Below, piece after piece: positions 44,344 to 55,331 of a stretch of 64,000 bases of DNA. Source of the stretch: Acidovorax sp. 210-6 (GTDB lineage Bacteria > Pseudomonadota > Gammaproteobacteria > Burkholderiales > Burkholderiaceae_C); contig NZ_JAACJE010000001.1 of the NCBI RefSeq assembly GCF_010020825.1, forward strand, positions 62,001 through 126,000, written 5' to 3'. The notes under the pieces were generated by a model that worked only from the letters and a program-made list of their open reading frames with translations, was not told where the DNA came from and searched no databases. Both the position numbers and the translations under genes were made by a program. The stretch's first letter is position 1; every line of letters begins with the position of its first letter.

Positions 44344-44796
44344 ATGGCACAGCCCGCCCTTTCGCTCAGGGCCCGCGCACTGCGCAGCCTGGCGCGGCGC
44401 GAGCACACGCGCTCGGAGCTGCGGCGCAAGCTGGCGCCGCACGAGGAAACCGAGGGGCAGCTCGATGCCCTGCTCGATGCCCTGCAGGCCCAGGGCTTTC
44501 TCAGCGACGAGCGCGCCGCCGCGTCGCTGGTGCACCGCCGCGCTGCCCGCTTGGGTACGCAGCGTTTGCGCCAGGAACTGCAGGCCAAGGGGCTGGATGC
44601 CTCCACGGTGGATGCGGCCCTGGAAGGCCTGGGCGGCACCGAACTGGAGCGTGCCCGGGTGCTGTGGGAGCGCAAGTTTGGCGCGCCCGCGCCCGACGCT
44701 GCGGGCCGCGCCCGCCAGGTGCGCTTTCTGCTGGCACGTGGATTTGCCTCCGACACCGTGCGCCGCGTGGTGCGGGGTGTGGAAGACGATTTTTAG
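44344..44796 (+). CDS. recX: RecA regulator RecX
   Basis: Inhibitor of RecA filament growth, 150 residues, three tandem-helix repeats. Typical segments: LARREHTRSELRRKLAPHEE, LQAQGFLSDERAAASLVHRR, LRQELQAKGLDASTVDAALE. Same operon as recA, spaced 6 bp. Its 3' end is followed by the hairpin form of the dispersed repeat. Confidence 0.92.
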   Translation: MAQPALSLRARALRSLARREHTRSELRRKLAPHEETEGQLDALLDALQAQGFLSDERAAASLVHRRAARLGTQRLRQELQAKGLDASTVDAALEGLGGTELERARVLWERKFGAPAPDAAGRARQVRFLLARGFASDTVRRVVRGVEDDF

Positions 44797-44803
44797 TGTT
44801 TTT

Positions 44804-44852
44804 AGCTGCTGGCGCTTGATGATCAAGCGCCAGCAGCTATTAAAACAATAGC
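44804..44852 (+). repeat. Dispersed repeat, strongest hairpin form, between recX and argC
   Basis: Perfect 17-bp stem with a single-base turn (44804-44820 with 44822-44838: AGCTGCTGGCGCTTGAT and its complement). It is followed by GCTATT..AATAGC. It fills the 58-bp gap between the convergent recX and argC genes, ending 2 bp before the argC stop. A long stem like this is a candidate bidirectional 3' end, though there is no U-run. Confidence 0.88.
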
Positions 44853-44854
44853 AA

Positions 44855-45787
44855 TCAAAGCCCCAGCATCAGGCGCAGGTTCTGCACGGCGGCCCCGCTG
44901 GCGCCCTTGCCCAGGTTGTCCAGCCGGGCCACCAGCACGGCCTGGCGGTAGGTTTCGTTGGCAAATACGCGCAGCTCCAGCTGGTTGGTGTTGGCCAGGG
45001 TATCGGCAGCGAGTTTCAGGTCGTCGGTGGGAGGCAGGACCTTCACATACTGCTCTGGCGTGTTGGTGCGGGCGTAGTGGGCGGCCAGTGCATCGTGCAG
45101 GTCGGCGGCCTTGGGTGCGCCGGGCAGCAGGTCCAGGTGCAGCGGGCATTGCACCAGCATGCCCTGCGCAAAATTGCCCACGGCCGGAATGAACACCGGG
45201 CGCCGGGTCAGGCCGGTGCAATGCAGGATCTCGGGGATGTGCTTGTGTGCCAGGCCCAGGGCGTAGGCCTCGTAAGGCGCGGCCTGGCCGGCTTCATAGG
45301 CTTCGATCATGCTGCGTCCGCCGCCGCTGTAGCCCGACACCGAGGGCAGCGACAGCGCTGCGTCTTGCGGCAGCAGGCCTGCATCGACCAGCGGGCGCAG
45401 CAGGGCGATGGCGCCGGTGGCGTAGCAGCCGGGGTTGGCCACGCGCGTCGCCTGGCGCACGGCATCTGCCTGCCCTGCGCACAGCTCCGGGAAGCCATAG
45501 ACCCAGCCTGCCGTGGTGCGGTGGGCGGTACTGGCGTCGATGATCTTGATGGCCTTGCCGGTCTCCTGGGTGATGGCGTCCACCAGCGCCACGCTCTCGC
45601 GCGCTGCGTCGTCGTGCAGGCACAGCACCACCAGATCGGCCTGCGCAATGAGTGCGCGCTTGGCCAGTGGGTCCTTGCGCTTTTCGGGCGCGATGCTCAG
45701 CAGTTGCACGCCCGCCATGCCTTGCAGGCGTTCTCGGATCTGCAGGCCGGTGGTACCGGCTTCGCCATCGATGAATAGGGTGGGCAT
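44855..45787 (-). CDS. argC: N-acetyl-gamma-glutamyl-phosphate reductase, type 2
   Basis: Third step of arginine biosynthesis: NADPH-dependent reduction of acetylglutamyl phosphate. 310 residues, the length of the short type 2 class. N-terminal [20 protein letters not shown] (nucleotide fold), catalytic Cys121 in [13 protein letters not shown], and [20 protein letters not shown] 45787 is used; a longer in-frame start lies within the promoter region. Divergent from sucC; a palindrome in between is described separately. Confidence 0.95.
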   Translation of the reverse strand: MPTLFIDGEAGTTGLQIRERLQGMAGVQLLSIAPEKRKDPLAKRALIAQADLVVLCLHDDAARESVALVDAITQETGKAIKIIDASTAHRTTAGWVYGFPELCAGQADAVRQATRVANPGCYATGAIALLRPLVDAGLLPQDAALSLPSVSGYSGGGRSMIEAYEAGQAAPYEAYALGLAHKHIPEILHCTGLTRRPVFIPAVGNFAQGMLVQCPLHLDLLPGAPKAADLHDALAAHYARTNTPEQYVKVLPPTDDLKLAADTLANTNQLELRVFANETYRQAVLVARLDNLGKGASGAAVQNLRLMLGL

Positions 45788-45847
45788 GGTCTCTCCAGGG
45801 CCATGTGCGGCACGGGGGTGTCGCAGCATGTAAGTTTGCAAAAAGGT

Positions 45848-45864
45848 ATGGTGCGCCGCACCAT
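45848..45864. promoter_or_regulatory. 17-bp palindrome between argC and sucC
   Basis: ATGGTGCG-C-CGCACCAT, perfect 8-bp arms around one base. It lies 61 bp upstream of argC and 92 bp upstream of sucC. It is a candidate operator for a regulator of either gene; there is no nearby regulator gene. Confidence 0.5.
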
Positions 45865-45955
45865 GATACATTTACCGGCTGCCATGTCCCAAGCCCGCCG
45901 CCAGAACAATCAGCCATGGTAGACGGGTGAAATCCCTTCCCTGAGAGAGACCCTC

Positions 45956-47116
<1,161 letters not shown>

Positions 47117-47131
47117 GCCCGGAGAACACAC

Positions 47132-48028
47132 ATGTCGATCTACATCAACAAAGACACCAAGGTCATCACCCAGGGCATCACGGGCAAGACCGGCCAGTTC
47201 CACACCGAAAAGTGCCAGGAATACGCGAACGGCAAGAACTGCTTCGTTGCAGGCGTGAACCCCAAGAAGGCCGGTGAGTCGATCTTCAACATCCCGATCT
47301 ACGCCTCCGTCAAGGAAGCCGCAACGCAGACCGGCGCCACCGTGTCGGTGATCTACGTGCCGCCCGCAGGTGCCGCCGCTGCCATCTGGGAGGCCGTGGA
47401 AGCAGACCTGGACATGGCCATCTGCATCACCGAAGGCATCCCTGTGCGCGACATGCTCGAAGTGCGCAACAAGATGAAGGCCAAGGAAGCCGCTGGCGGC
47501 AAGAAGACGCTGCTGCTGGGTCCCAACTGCCCCGGCATCATCACGCCCGACGAAATCAAGATCGGCATCATGCCCGGCCACATCCACCGCAAGGGCCGTA
47601 TCGGCGTGGTTTCGCGCTCCGGCACGCTGACCTATGAAGCCGTGGCCATGCTGACCGAAGTGGGCCTGGGCCAGTCCACCGCCGTGGGCATCGGCGGCGA
47701 CCCGATCAACGGTCTCAAGCACATCGACGTGATGCGCGCCTTCAACGACGACCCCGACACCGACGCCGTGATCATGATCGGCGAAATCGGCGGTCCCGAT
47801 GAAGCCGAGGCCGCACAGTGGTGCAAGGCCAACATGAAGAAGCCCATCGTCGGCTTCATCGCTGGCGTGACCGCGCCTCCCGGCAAGCGCATGGGCCACG
47901 CTGGCGCGCTGATCTCCGGCGGCGCCGACACGGCCGATGCCAAGCTCGCCATCATGGAAGAGTGCGGTTTCGTCGTGACGCGCAACCCCTCGGAGCTGGG
48001 CAAGCTGCTCAAGGCGCAGCTCAAGTGA
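47132..48028 (+). CDS. sucD: Succinyl-CoA synthetase, alpha subunit
   Basis: Carries the phosphohistidine intermediate. 298 residues. CoA-binding Rossmann domain ([20 protein letters not shown]), [15 protein letters not shown], and the active His256 in [15 protein letters not shown]. Operon with sucC (15 bp), followed by a terminator. Confidence 0.97.
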   Translation: MSIYINKDTKVITQGITGKTGQFHTEKCQEYANGKNCFVAGVNPKKAGESIFNIPIYASVKEAATQTGATVSVIYVPPAGAAAAIWEAVEADLDMAICITEGIPVRDMLEVRNKMKAKEAAGGKKTLLLGPNCPGIITPDEIKIGIMPGHIHRKGRIGVVSRSGTLTYEAVAMLTEVGLGQSTAVGIGGDPINGLKHIDVMRAFNDDPDTDAVIMIGEIGGPDEAEAAQWCKANMKKPIVGFIAGVTAPPGKRMGHAGALISGGADTADAKLAIMEECGFVVTRNPSELGKLLKAQLK

Positions 48029-48057
48029 GTGCAGCGCCTGTGGGCGCGCCCGACCGA

Positions 48058-48088
48058 AGCGCCTGTGGCCTGTGCCCAGGCGCTTTTT
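48058..48088 (+). terminator. Intrinsic terminator of sucCD
   Basis: Stem AGCGCCTG/CAGGCGCT (48058-48065 with 48077-48084), 11-nt loop, then a T run. The rest of the gap up to 48236 shows no clear promoter. Confidence 0.9.
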
Positions 48089-48235
48089 GTTTCTGGTGCT
48101 GACAATTTTGTCGGGTCAGGCGCGGGCAAACCCTGTCGCTATGGCTGGGTAACTGGTCATAGCCTCATGGCGTGGCCCCGGATGTCGGGGCGCAATTCTT
48201 GCTTGCCTAGAGTACGAACAACAGGGGTGCAAACA

Positions 48236-49978
48236 GTGGGTGGTCACCGAGGAGGGCGTCAGACATGGCAGCACGTGCTACGGCACGGGGCTGGGGCCGT
48301 GCTGGTGGCGCTGGTGCTGGGGCTGATGCATCTCTTGTCTGGCGGTGCGCTGGATCGCCATCTGTTCGACGCTGCAGCGACAGGTGTGCATTCTGCGGAG
48401 CAACTGCATGCTGTGCCAGCGTGGGTAGTGGCTCTGCCTTGGCTGGGTGTGCAGGCGGCTCTGCTGGTGCTCGTCGGGGTCTTGCCGGTGTTGAGCGCGG
48501 TTGCCGGGGCAGGACTGGCCCTCGGTCTGGCGGGCGCGCTGCTGGCTTTGCAGTGGGGCGCCATGCAAGCGGCTTCTGTGGCGCTGCCGCTCACTCTGCC
48601 GGCGGCGGTGCTGGTGCTGGGTGGGTTGGTGCAGGTCCTGCTGGTGCGGGTCGATCCGGAGCACAAGGCGGTGGCTGCGCCGTCGGCCGCAGAGGTCGAA
48701 TCCGAGCGCATGATGGGCTTGGCCTTGATGGGCCAGGGTCAATTGGATATGGCTTTTGAGCGCCTGCGCCGTGCGCGCGGCTTGCCGCAGGTGCAGGGCG
48801 ATTTGCTGAACCTGGCCCATGAGTTCGAACAGAAGCATCGCTACGACCAGGCCGTGGCGGTGTATGAACACCTCCTGCGTCACGACCGCCAGCATGCCGA
48901 AGCGCGCAAGCGGCGCAAGCGTGCACGTCACCTGGCCGAAATAGCAGCCCAGGCCAGCAAGCCCCAGGAACTGCCATCTGATTCTGCGGCGCACCCTGCC
49001 ACGCTGGGGCGCTATCAGATTGAAAAGGAGCTGGGGCGTGGCGCCATGGGCGTGGTCTATCAGGGGCGCGATCCCAAGATCGGCCGGATCGTGGCCATCA
49101 AGGCGCTGGCGCTGGGGCAGGAGTTCGATGGTGCGGCCCTTGTGGATGCGCGGGCGCGCTTTTTCCGTGAGGCCGAATCCGCAGGGCGGCTGCAGCACCA
49201 GAACATCGTCACCATCTATGACGCGGGTGAGGACCAGGGCCTGGCCTGGATCGCCATGGAACTGCTCAAGGGCCAGGACCTGAGCGGCGCTACCCAGCCG
49301 GGCAAGTTGCTGCCGGTGGAGCAGGTGGTGTCGATTGCGGCGCGGGTGGCCGATGCGTTGGACTATGCGCACCAGCAAAATGTGGTGCACCGTGACATCA
49401 AGCCCGCCAACATCATGTATGACCCGCGCGCCGACGCGGTCAAGGTATCGGACTTTGGCATCGCCCGCATCACCGACAGCAGCAAGACGCGCACCGGTCT
49501 TGTGCTGGGCACGCCCAGCTTCATGGCGCCCGAGCAGCTCGCGGGCCAGCGCGTGGATGGGCGATGCGATCTGTACGCCTTGGGCGTCACACTGTTCCAG
49601 CTGCTGAGCGGCCAGTTGCCCCTGCGCGGCAACTCCATGAGCGAGCTGATGCACCACATCGCCCATACGCCTGCCCCTGATCTGCGCACGCTGCGGCCAG
49701 AACTGCCGGCGGACCTGGCGCAGGTGGTGGAACAGGCCTTGCGCAAGAGCCCGCGCGAGCGCTTTCAGACCGGACGGCAGTTTGCTTCCGCCCTGCGTGG
49801 CGTGCACGCCACCCTCGGGGGGGCAGGCACCCCCGCGAACGTGTCGCCAGGGCAGGCGCTCGTCTATGATGCGCTCAGCAATCCCCCTGGGCACAATATG
49901 TCGGATTTCCAAGAAACCGTGATGGACGCGGCTGCGCCGCGCACGCCCGCAACGGGCCGGGACAAGGCCACGCCATGA
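48236..49978 (+). CDS. Membrane-anchored serine/threonine protein kinase
   Basis: About 580 residues, Hanks-type kinase. N-terminal membrane region with about four hydrophobic helices (about residues 18-140), then a helical, TPR-like segment (about 160-240: MGLALMGQGQLDMAFERLRR, YDQAVAVYEHLLRHDRQHAE) and the kinase domain (about 259-530): Gly loop LGRGAMGVVYQGRD, Lys289 in VAIKAL, catalytic loop HRDIKPANIMY (Asp387), DFG, and MAPEQLAGQ. The order membrane-TPR-kinase is opposite to the usual PknB layout. The start is not certain: GTG 48236 is chosen because it is the last start before the first helix. First gene of a signalling block. Confidence 0.88.
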   Translation: MGGHRGGRQTWQHVLRHGAGAVLVALVLGLMHLLSGGALDRHLFDAAATGVHSAEQLHAVPAWVVALPWLGVQAALLVLVGVLPVLSAVAGAGLALGLAGALLALQWGAMQAASVALPLTLPAAVLVLGGLVQVLLVRVDPEHKAVAAPSAAEVESERMMGLALMGQGQLDMAFERLRRARGLPQVQGDLLNLAHEFEQKHRYDQAVAVYEHLLRHDRQHAEARKRRKRARHLAEIAAQASKPQELPSDSAAHPATLGRYQIEKELGRGAMGVVYQGRDPKIGRIVAIKALALGQEFDGAALVDARARFFREAESAGRLQHQNIVTIYDAGEDQGLAWIAMELLKGQDLSGATQPGKLLPVEQVVSIAARVADALDYAHQQNVVHRDIKPANIMYDPRADAVKVSDFGIARITDSSKTRTGLVLGTPSFMAPEQLAGQRVDGRCDLYALGVTLFQLLSGQLPLRGNSMSELMHHIAHTPAPDLRTLRPELPADLAQVVEQALRKSPRERFQTGRQFASALRGVHATLGGAGTPANVSPGQALVYDALSNPPGHNMSDFQETVMDAAAPRTPATGRDKATP

Positions 49979-50778
49979 CGGGTTTGTCCATCAGTTACCA
50001 GTTCTGCGCGCTCACCGACCCGGGCCGTGTGCGCGCCAACAACGAAGACGCGGTCACGGTCGATCCTGTGGCGCAGCTCGCCGTGCTGGCTGACGGCATG
50101 GGGGGCTACAACGCTGGGGAGGTGGCCAGCGGCATGGCCACCACGTTCATTCAGGCCGAGCTCTCCCGTTGGATTGCGCAGGCAGGCACGCACCTCAAGG
50201 CGCAGGATTTGCGGCGTGCCATCGAGATCTGTGTGGACAACGCCAACCAGGCCATCCTGGGCGCTTCGGAGGCCAACCCGCAGTACATGGGCATGGGCAC
50301 CACGTTGGTGGTGGGCGTGTTCCAGGGCACTCGTCTCATGCTGGGGCATATTGGCGATTCGCGCTGCTACCGTTTGCGTGAAGGGGTGCTGGAGCAGATC
50401 ACGCGTGACCATTCCTGGTTGCAGGAACAGATCGACGCAGGCCTCATCACGCCGCAGCAGGCGGCGCTGTCGAGCAGCCGCAATCTCGTGACCCGCGCGC
50501 TGGGCGTGGAAGAAGACGTGCTGGTCGAAATCAATGAATTCCTTGTGGAGCCGCAGGACTTGTACCTGATGTGCTCCGACGGCCTGAGTGAGATGGTCGG
50601 GCACAAGGAGTTGACCGATCTGGCTGCTGCCAGCGTGCCTCTGGCTGACAAGGCGCGCCAGCTCATCGACGCCGCCAACGCCGCCGGTGGGCGGGACAAC
50701 ATCAGCGTGGTGCTGGTGCAGGCGGCGGCAGACAGTCCCAAACGAGGTTTCATGTCGCGCCTGTTGGGTGCGGCATAA
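49975..50778 (+). CDS. PP2C-type serine/threonine phosphatase
   Basis: Reverses the kinase. 267 residues. Metal-binding motifs: TDPGRVRANNEDA, VLADGMGGYNAGEVASGMAT, GHIGDSRCYRLR, TRDHSWLQEQIDAGLI, MCSDGLSEMV, GRDNISVVLVQ. All metal Asp residues are visible. The start overlaps the kinase stop by 4 bp. Confidence 0.95.
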   Translation: MTGLSISYQFCALTDPGRVRANNEDAVTVDPVAQLAVLADGMGGYNAGEVASGMATTFIQAELSRWIAQAGTHLKAQDLRRAIEICVDNANQAILGASEANPQYMGMGTTLVVGVFQGTRLMLGHIGDSRCYRLREGVLEQITRDHSWLQEQIDAGLITPQQAALSSSRNLVTRALGVEEDVLVEINEFLVEPQDLYLMCSDGLSEMVGHKELTDLAAASVPLADKARQLIDAANAAGGRDNISVVLVQAAADSPKRGFMSRLLGAA

Positions 50779-50826
50779 CCAGCCACAGAGTCATTACACA
50801 AGCTTAGAGAACTACAGGAGTTGGTC

Positions 50827-51483
50827 ATGCCCAAAATGATCGTGTCGATCGACGGTGTCGTCATCAAGGAAGTGCAGCTCACCAAGGAGCGCACCACCCT
50901 CGGGCGTCGTCCCTACAACGACATCGTGATCGACAACTTGGCCGTCAGTGGAGAGCACGCGGTGTTCCACATGCATGGCGAGGAAGTCGAGGTCGAAGAC
51001 CTGGGCAGCACGAATGGCACCTATGTCAATGGCAAGGCCGCCAAGCGCCAACCTTTGCGCAACGGCGACACCATAGAGGTGGGCAAGTACAAGATCCGCT
51101 TCCATGGCGACGAAGAGGCGGGCGGGTTCGAAAAGACCATGATCTTCAAGCCCGGCATGGTGCTGCCCCCGGCCATGCCACGGCCCGCTCCAGCTGCGGC
51201 TCCTGCCGCCGCCGCAGCGCCGCTCCATGCGGTCATCAAGGTCATGAGTGGCGCGGCGGCCGGCCGCGAGGTGGCGCTCACCAAAGTAGTGACGACCATC
51301 GGCAAGCCTGGGCTGGCGGTGGCGTCCATCACGCGCAGAAACAACGGATTCGTGCTGGCCCACGTCGAAGGGCCAGATATGCCGTTGCACAATGGCCAGC
51401 GCATTGGTGGTACACCCGTGCCACTGCACAACGGTGACCGACTGGAGCTTGCTGGCACCGAAATGCAGTTCGTCCAGAGCTGA
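50827..51483 (+). CDS. FHA-domain protein
   Basis: 218 residues. Phosphothreonine-binding FHA domain at about 20-90: TLGRRPYNDIVIDNLAVSGE, HAVFHM, STNGTYVNG. A degenerate second FHA-like half occupies about 140-218 after a Pro/Ala linker. It is likely the reader of the kinase's phosphorylated targets. An upstream TTG is possible; ATG 50827 with CAGGAG at 7 bp is better. Confidence 0.9.
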   Translation: MPKMIVSIDGVVIKEVQLTKERTTLGRRPYNDIVIDNLAVSGEHAVFHMHGEEVEVEDLGSTNGTYVNGKAAKRQPLRNGDTIEVGKYKIRFHGDEEAGGFEKTMIFKPGMVLPPAMPRPAPAAAPAAAAAPLHAVIKVMSGAAAGREVALTKVVTTIGKPGLAVASITRRNNGFVLAHVEGPDMPLHNGQRIGGTPVPLHNGDRLELAGTEMQFVQS

Positions 51484-51503
51484 CCAGTCCCTGGCCTGAG
51501 GCC

Positions 51504-53786
51504 ATGACGCACCAGGCGCCTTCGGTCAAGGCCAGAAGCTGGGGCGCGGCATTGCGCCGCCGCGGGCTGCGCCTTCTGGTTGCTTTTTTGCCCATGCTGC
51601 TGGCGTTGCTGCACGCCAGTGGTGCATGGCGCATGCCGGTGCTCGATCGGCTGGACCAGATCATTTACGACATCCGCTTGCGCGCCACCATGCCGCGCAC
51701 CCTGGACGAGCGTGTGATGATCGTCGATATTGACGAGCGCAGCCTGGAAGAAGTAGGCCATTGGCCCTGGGGGCGTGACAAACTGGCGCAATTGACCCAG
51801 GAGCTGTTGGAGCGCCAACAGGCGGCTGTCTTGGGTTTCGATGTCGTTTTTTCCGAGCCCGATGGCAGCTCAGGGCTGCGCCATCTGCAGCACCTGGCCC
51901 AGGGGGCATTGCGCGACGTGCCCGGCTATGGGCAGGCCCTGCAGAAGCTGGCCCCGGAACTCGACTTTGACCAACGCTTCGCTGAAGTGCTGCGAGGGCA
52001 GAGCGTGGTGCTGGGGTACTACTTCACCAGCGACCGCGACGGTGGCGCGCGTGGCCAGCTCCCCCAGCCTGTGGTGACCCGCCAGCAATTGATGGGCCAG
52101 GCATTGCGCGCCACGGCCTGGAACGGGCATGGCAGCAACATCCCCTCGCTGGCCCAGGCGGCGCCCGTGGCGGGTTTTTTCAATGCCATGTCCGATGTTG
52201 ATGGCGTGGTGCGTTCATTGCCACTGCTGGCGCAGTACCAGGGGCAGTACTATGAATCCCTGGCGTTGGCCGTGTTTCGTACCCTGTTGGGCTTGCCGGA
52301 GGTGCGGCCCAGCTTTGCGGCGGGCGGCACGCAGGAATGGGCTGCCGTTCAGGGCATCGAACTGCACCAGGATGGGCGCAGCCAACTCATCCCCACCGAC
52401 GATCGGTTGGCAGTGCTGGTGCCCTACCGAGGGCCCGGGGGACAGCGGGGCGGCTCGTTCAGCTATGTCTCTGCATCCGACGTGCTGCGGGGCAAGCTCC
52501 CGGCCGCGCAATTGCGGGACAAGGTGGTGTTGGTGGGCTCCACGGCGCCGGGGCTGCAGGATTTGCGCGCTACGCCTGTGGGGGGCGCCTATCCGGGCGT
52601 GGAGGCACACGCCAACCTCATCGCCCGCTTTCTGGATGGGCAGGGCCCAGTGCAGCCGGATTACGCTCTGGGCTTTGACCTGGCGCAGATTGCCATCGCC
52701 GGCTTGTTGCTGGGGCTGCTGTTGCCGTGGATGGGGGCTGGCCTCGCATTGGCGCTGAGCGTCTCGGTGTTTGCGGCCTTGGTCGGGTTGAATCTGTGGC
52801 TGTTTCTGTCCCACAGCCTGGTGTTTCCCTTGGCCACCGTCTTGGTGATGGTGCTGCTGGCCTTTGCCCTGAACATGAGCTACGGCTATTTTGTGGAAAG
52901 CCGCACCAAGCGCGGACTGGCCCATTTGTTTGGTACCTACGTGCCGCCCGAGCTGGTGGATGAAATGGTGCGCGAGCCCGAGCGCTACAGCATGCAAGCG
53001 GCCATGCGTGAGCTGACGGTGATGTTCTGCGACATCCGCGGTTTCACCACCCTGTCCGAGCGCATGGAGCCGGTGCAGTTGCAGGCCTTGCTCAACACCT
53101 TGTTCAGCAGACTCACCCATGTCATCCGCCAGCAGCGCGGAACCATCGACAAATACATGGGCGACTGCGTCATGGCCTTCTGGGGCGCCCCCGTGACCGC
53201 TCCCGACCATGCACACCTGGCGGTGCAGGCGGCGCTTGACATGGTGCAGGCTGTGCACGCGGTCAATACCGAACACCAGGCGCAAGGCCTGCCCGCCATC
53301 GGCGTGGGGGTGGGGCTCAACACCGGCCCCATGTGCGTGGGCGACATGGGCTCCGACGTGCGCCGTAGCTACACCGTCATCGGCGATGCGGTGAACCTGG
53401 GCTCGCGCCTGGAGGGTCTGTGCAAGGCCTACGGCGTGGAAATCGTGGCCAGCGAAAGCACGCGCGCGCAGGCCCCCGGCTTCGTCTGGCAGGAGCTCGA
53501 CCGCGTGCGCGTCAAAGGCAAGGAGCAGGCCGTGGCCATCTACCGCCCCCTGGGACCGCGAGACGCCATCGGCGCGGCGGAGCACGAGGCCCTGGAGCGC
53601 TGGCACAGCTGGCTGGCCGCGTTCCGTGCGCAGGACTGGCTGCGCTGCGACGCACTCTGGCCCCTGCTGCCCACCGGCCCCGGGTGGGACGGACTGCGCA
53701 GCTTCTACGCCCAGCGCATCCAGGAGCGCAGGGTGTTACCCTACGACCCTGGCTGGGACGCCGCCACCCAGTTCGACACCAAATAA
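51504..53786 (+). CDS. CHASE2-domain class III adenylate/guanylate cyclase
   Basis: 760 residues: N-terminal helix (about 18-36), CHASE2 sensor (about 40-380), three helices (about 390-460), cyclase domain (about 500-680). Metal sites in MFCDIRGFTTLSERM and DKYMGDCVMAFWGAP, and the AIGDAVNLGSRLEG-type segment (VIGDAVNLGSRLEG). It resembles the cyclase at 19354 but is longer and has different flanks. Fourth gene in the kinase-phosphatase-FHA block; the next gene may degrade its product. Confidence 0.92.
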   Translation: MTHQAPSVKARSWGAALRRRGLRLLVAFLPMLLALLHASGAWRMPVLDRLDQIIYDIRLRATMPRTLDERVMIVDIDERSLEEVGHWPWGRDKLAQLTQELLERQQAAVLGFDVVFSEPDGSSGLRHLQHLAQGALRDVPGYGQALQKLAPELDFDQRFAEVLRGQSVVLGYYFTSDRDGGARGQLPQPVVTRQQLMGQALRATAWNGHGSNIPSLAQAAPVAGFFNAMSDVDGVVRSLPLLAQYQGQYYESLALAVFRTLLGLPEVRPSFAAGGTQEWAAVQGIELHQDGRSQLIPTDDRLAVLVPYRGPGGQRGGSFSYVSASDVLRGKLPAAQLRDKVVLVGSTAPGLQDLRATPVGGAYPGVEAHANLIARFLDGQGPVQPDYALGFDLAQIAIAGLLLGLLLPWMGAGLALALSVSVFAALVGLNLWLFLSHSLVFPLATVLVMVLLAFALNMSYGYFVESRTKRGLAHLFGTYVPPELVDEMVREPERYSMQAAMRELTVMFCDIRGFTTLSERMEPVQLQALLNTLFSRLTHVIRQQRGTIDKYMGDCVMAFWGAPVTAPDHAHLAVQAALDMVQAVHAVNTEHQAQGLPAIGVGVGLNTGPMCVGDMGSDVRRSYTVIGDAVNLGSRLEGLCKAYGVEIVASESTRAQAPGFVWQELDRVRVKGKEQAVAIYRPLGPRDAIGAAEHEALERWHSWLAAFRAQDWLRCDALWPLLPTGPGWDGLRSFYAQRIQERRVLPYDPGWDAATQFDTK

Positions 53787-53810
53787 CCTAGACACAAGGC
53801 CCTCACCACC

Positions 53811-54602
53811 ATGCAAGTGCGCGTGCTCGGCTGCTCGGGCGCCATTGCCCGGGAATGCCGCACCACCTCCTTCCTCGTCGATGGGCATATCCTCATCGAC
53901 GCGGGTACCGGCGTGGGCGACCTCACGCTGGAGGAAATGCAGGCCATCGACGACGTCTTCCTCACGCACTCGCACCTGGACCACATCGCCGCCCTGCCGC
54001 TGATGCTCGACGCCGTGGCGGCGTTGCGTCACCAGCCGCTGTGCGTGCACGCCCTGCCCGAGACCATCGCAGCATTGCAGCAGCATGTGTTCAACGGCGT
54101 CATCTGGCCCGACTTCGGGCGCATACCCAGCCAGGCGCAGCCCTTTGTGCGCTACGCGCCGCTGCGCGCCGGGGAGATCCTGCGGGTGGCAGGCACCACC
54201 ATCGAAGTGCTGCCCGCCCGGCACACCGTGCCTGCCGTGGGTTACGCGCTGCAAGGCAGCCGTGGCTGGTGGGCCTTCAGCGGCGACACCGGCGGCTGCC
54301 CGGAATTCTGGCAGCGCGTGAACCAACTGCCCTTGTCTGCGCTGGTGATCGAAACCGCCTTCAGCAACCGCGAAAGCGCCCTGGCCCGCCGCGCCCAGCA
54401 CCTGGCCCCTGAAACCCTGGCCCGCGAACTGGCCCAATTGAGCCCGGCACGCGCCTGCCCCATCTACATCGCGCACACCAAACCGTCGGAGACGGAACTG
54501 ATCATGCAGGAGGTCCGGGAGTTCGACGCCATCACCCCGCATGGCTTTGATGCGCCGCATGACATCCGGTGGCTGAGTGCGGGAGATGTGCTGCAGGTGT
54601 GA
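53811..54602 (+). CDS. Metallo-beta-lactamase-fold protein, class II cyclic nucleotide phosphodiesterase-like
   Basis: 263 residues. Metal site THSHLDHIAALPL (HxHxDH), distal His in ARHTV, Asp in FSGDTGG and His in IAHTKPSE. The N-terminal VLGCSGAIARECRTTSFLVD matches class II 3',5'-cyclic nucleotide phosphodiesterases more than hydrolases of other MBL groups. Located 24 bp behind the cyclase, so likely the off switch for its cAMP or cGMP. Not proven; other MBL functions are possible. Confidence 0.75.
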   Translation: MQVRVLGCSGAIARECRTTSFLVDGHILIDAGTGVGDLTLEEMQAIDDVFLTHSHLDHIAALPLMLDAVAALRHQPLCVHALPETIAALQQHVFNGVIWPDFGRIPSQAQPFVRYAPLRAGEILRVAGTTIEVLPARHTVPAVGYALQGSRGWWAFSGDTGGCPEFWQRVNQLPLSALVIETAFSNRESALARRAQHLAPETLARELAQLSPARACPIYIAHTKPSETELIMQEVREFDAITPHGFDAPHDIRWLSAGDVLQV

Positions 54603-54719
54603 TGCCCCGCGCACAAATGGAGCTACAGGTTTGGCATGTTGCGCGACAAAAATGTCACCCAATCTATTGCCGCGCTGGGCCGAGGCAAGTACCGCAAGTG
54701 AGGTAGGCCCAAAGCAGCC

Positions 54720-54735
54720 TGGCACGATATCTGCT
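54720..54735 (+). promoter_or_regulatory. Sigma54 promoter of pilA
   Basis: TGGCACGATATCTGCT, agreeing with TGGCAC-N5-TTGC(A/T) except for one base. The GG and GC pairs are 12 bp apart. It lies 48 bp upstream of the pilin start codon. Sigma54 promoters with PilR are standard for type IV pilins. The 180-bp gap holds nothing else I recognise. Confidence 0.75.
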
Positions 54736-54782
54736 AATCAAATGTCGTCGATTGACTCTCTTAACTCTCCAAGGAGTGATAT

Positions 54783-55316
<534 letters not shown>

Positions 55317-55331
55317 TTGACTAGCAGGTTC

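Noticed and set aside
48265-48759. Plus-strand frame starting at an ATG with a strong GAGGAGG site, 164 codons
   Set aside because: Protein is Gly/Ala/Arg/Cys-rich with no domain, while the kinase frame over the same bases encodes clear membrane helices. The start signal is noted as a finding instead.
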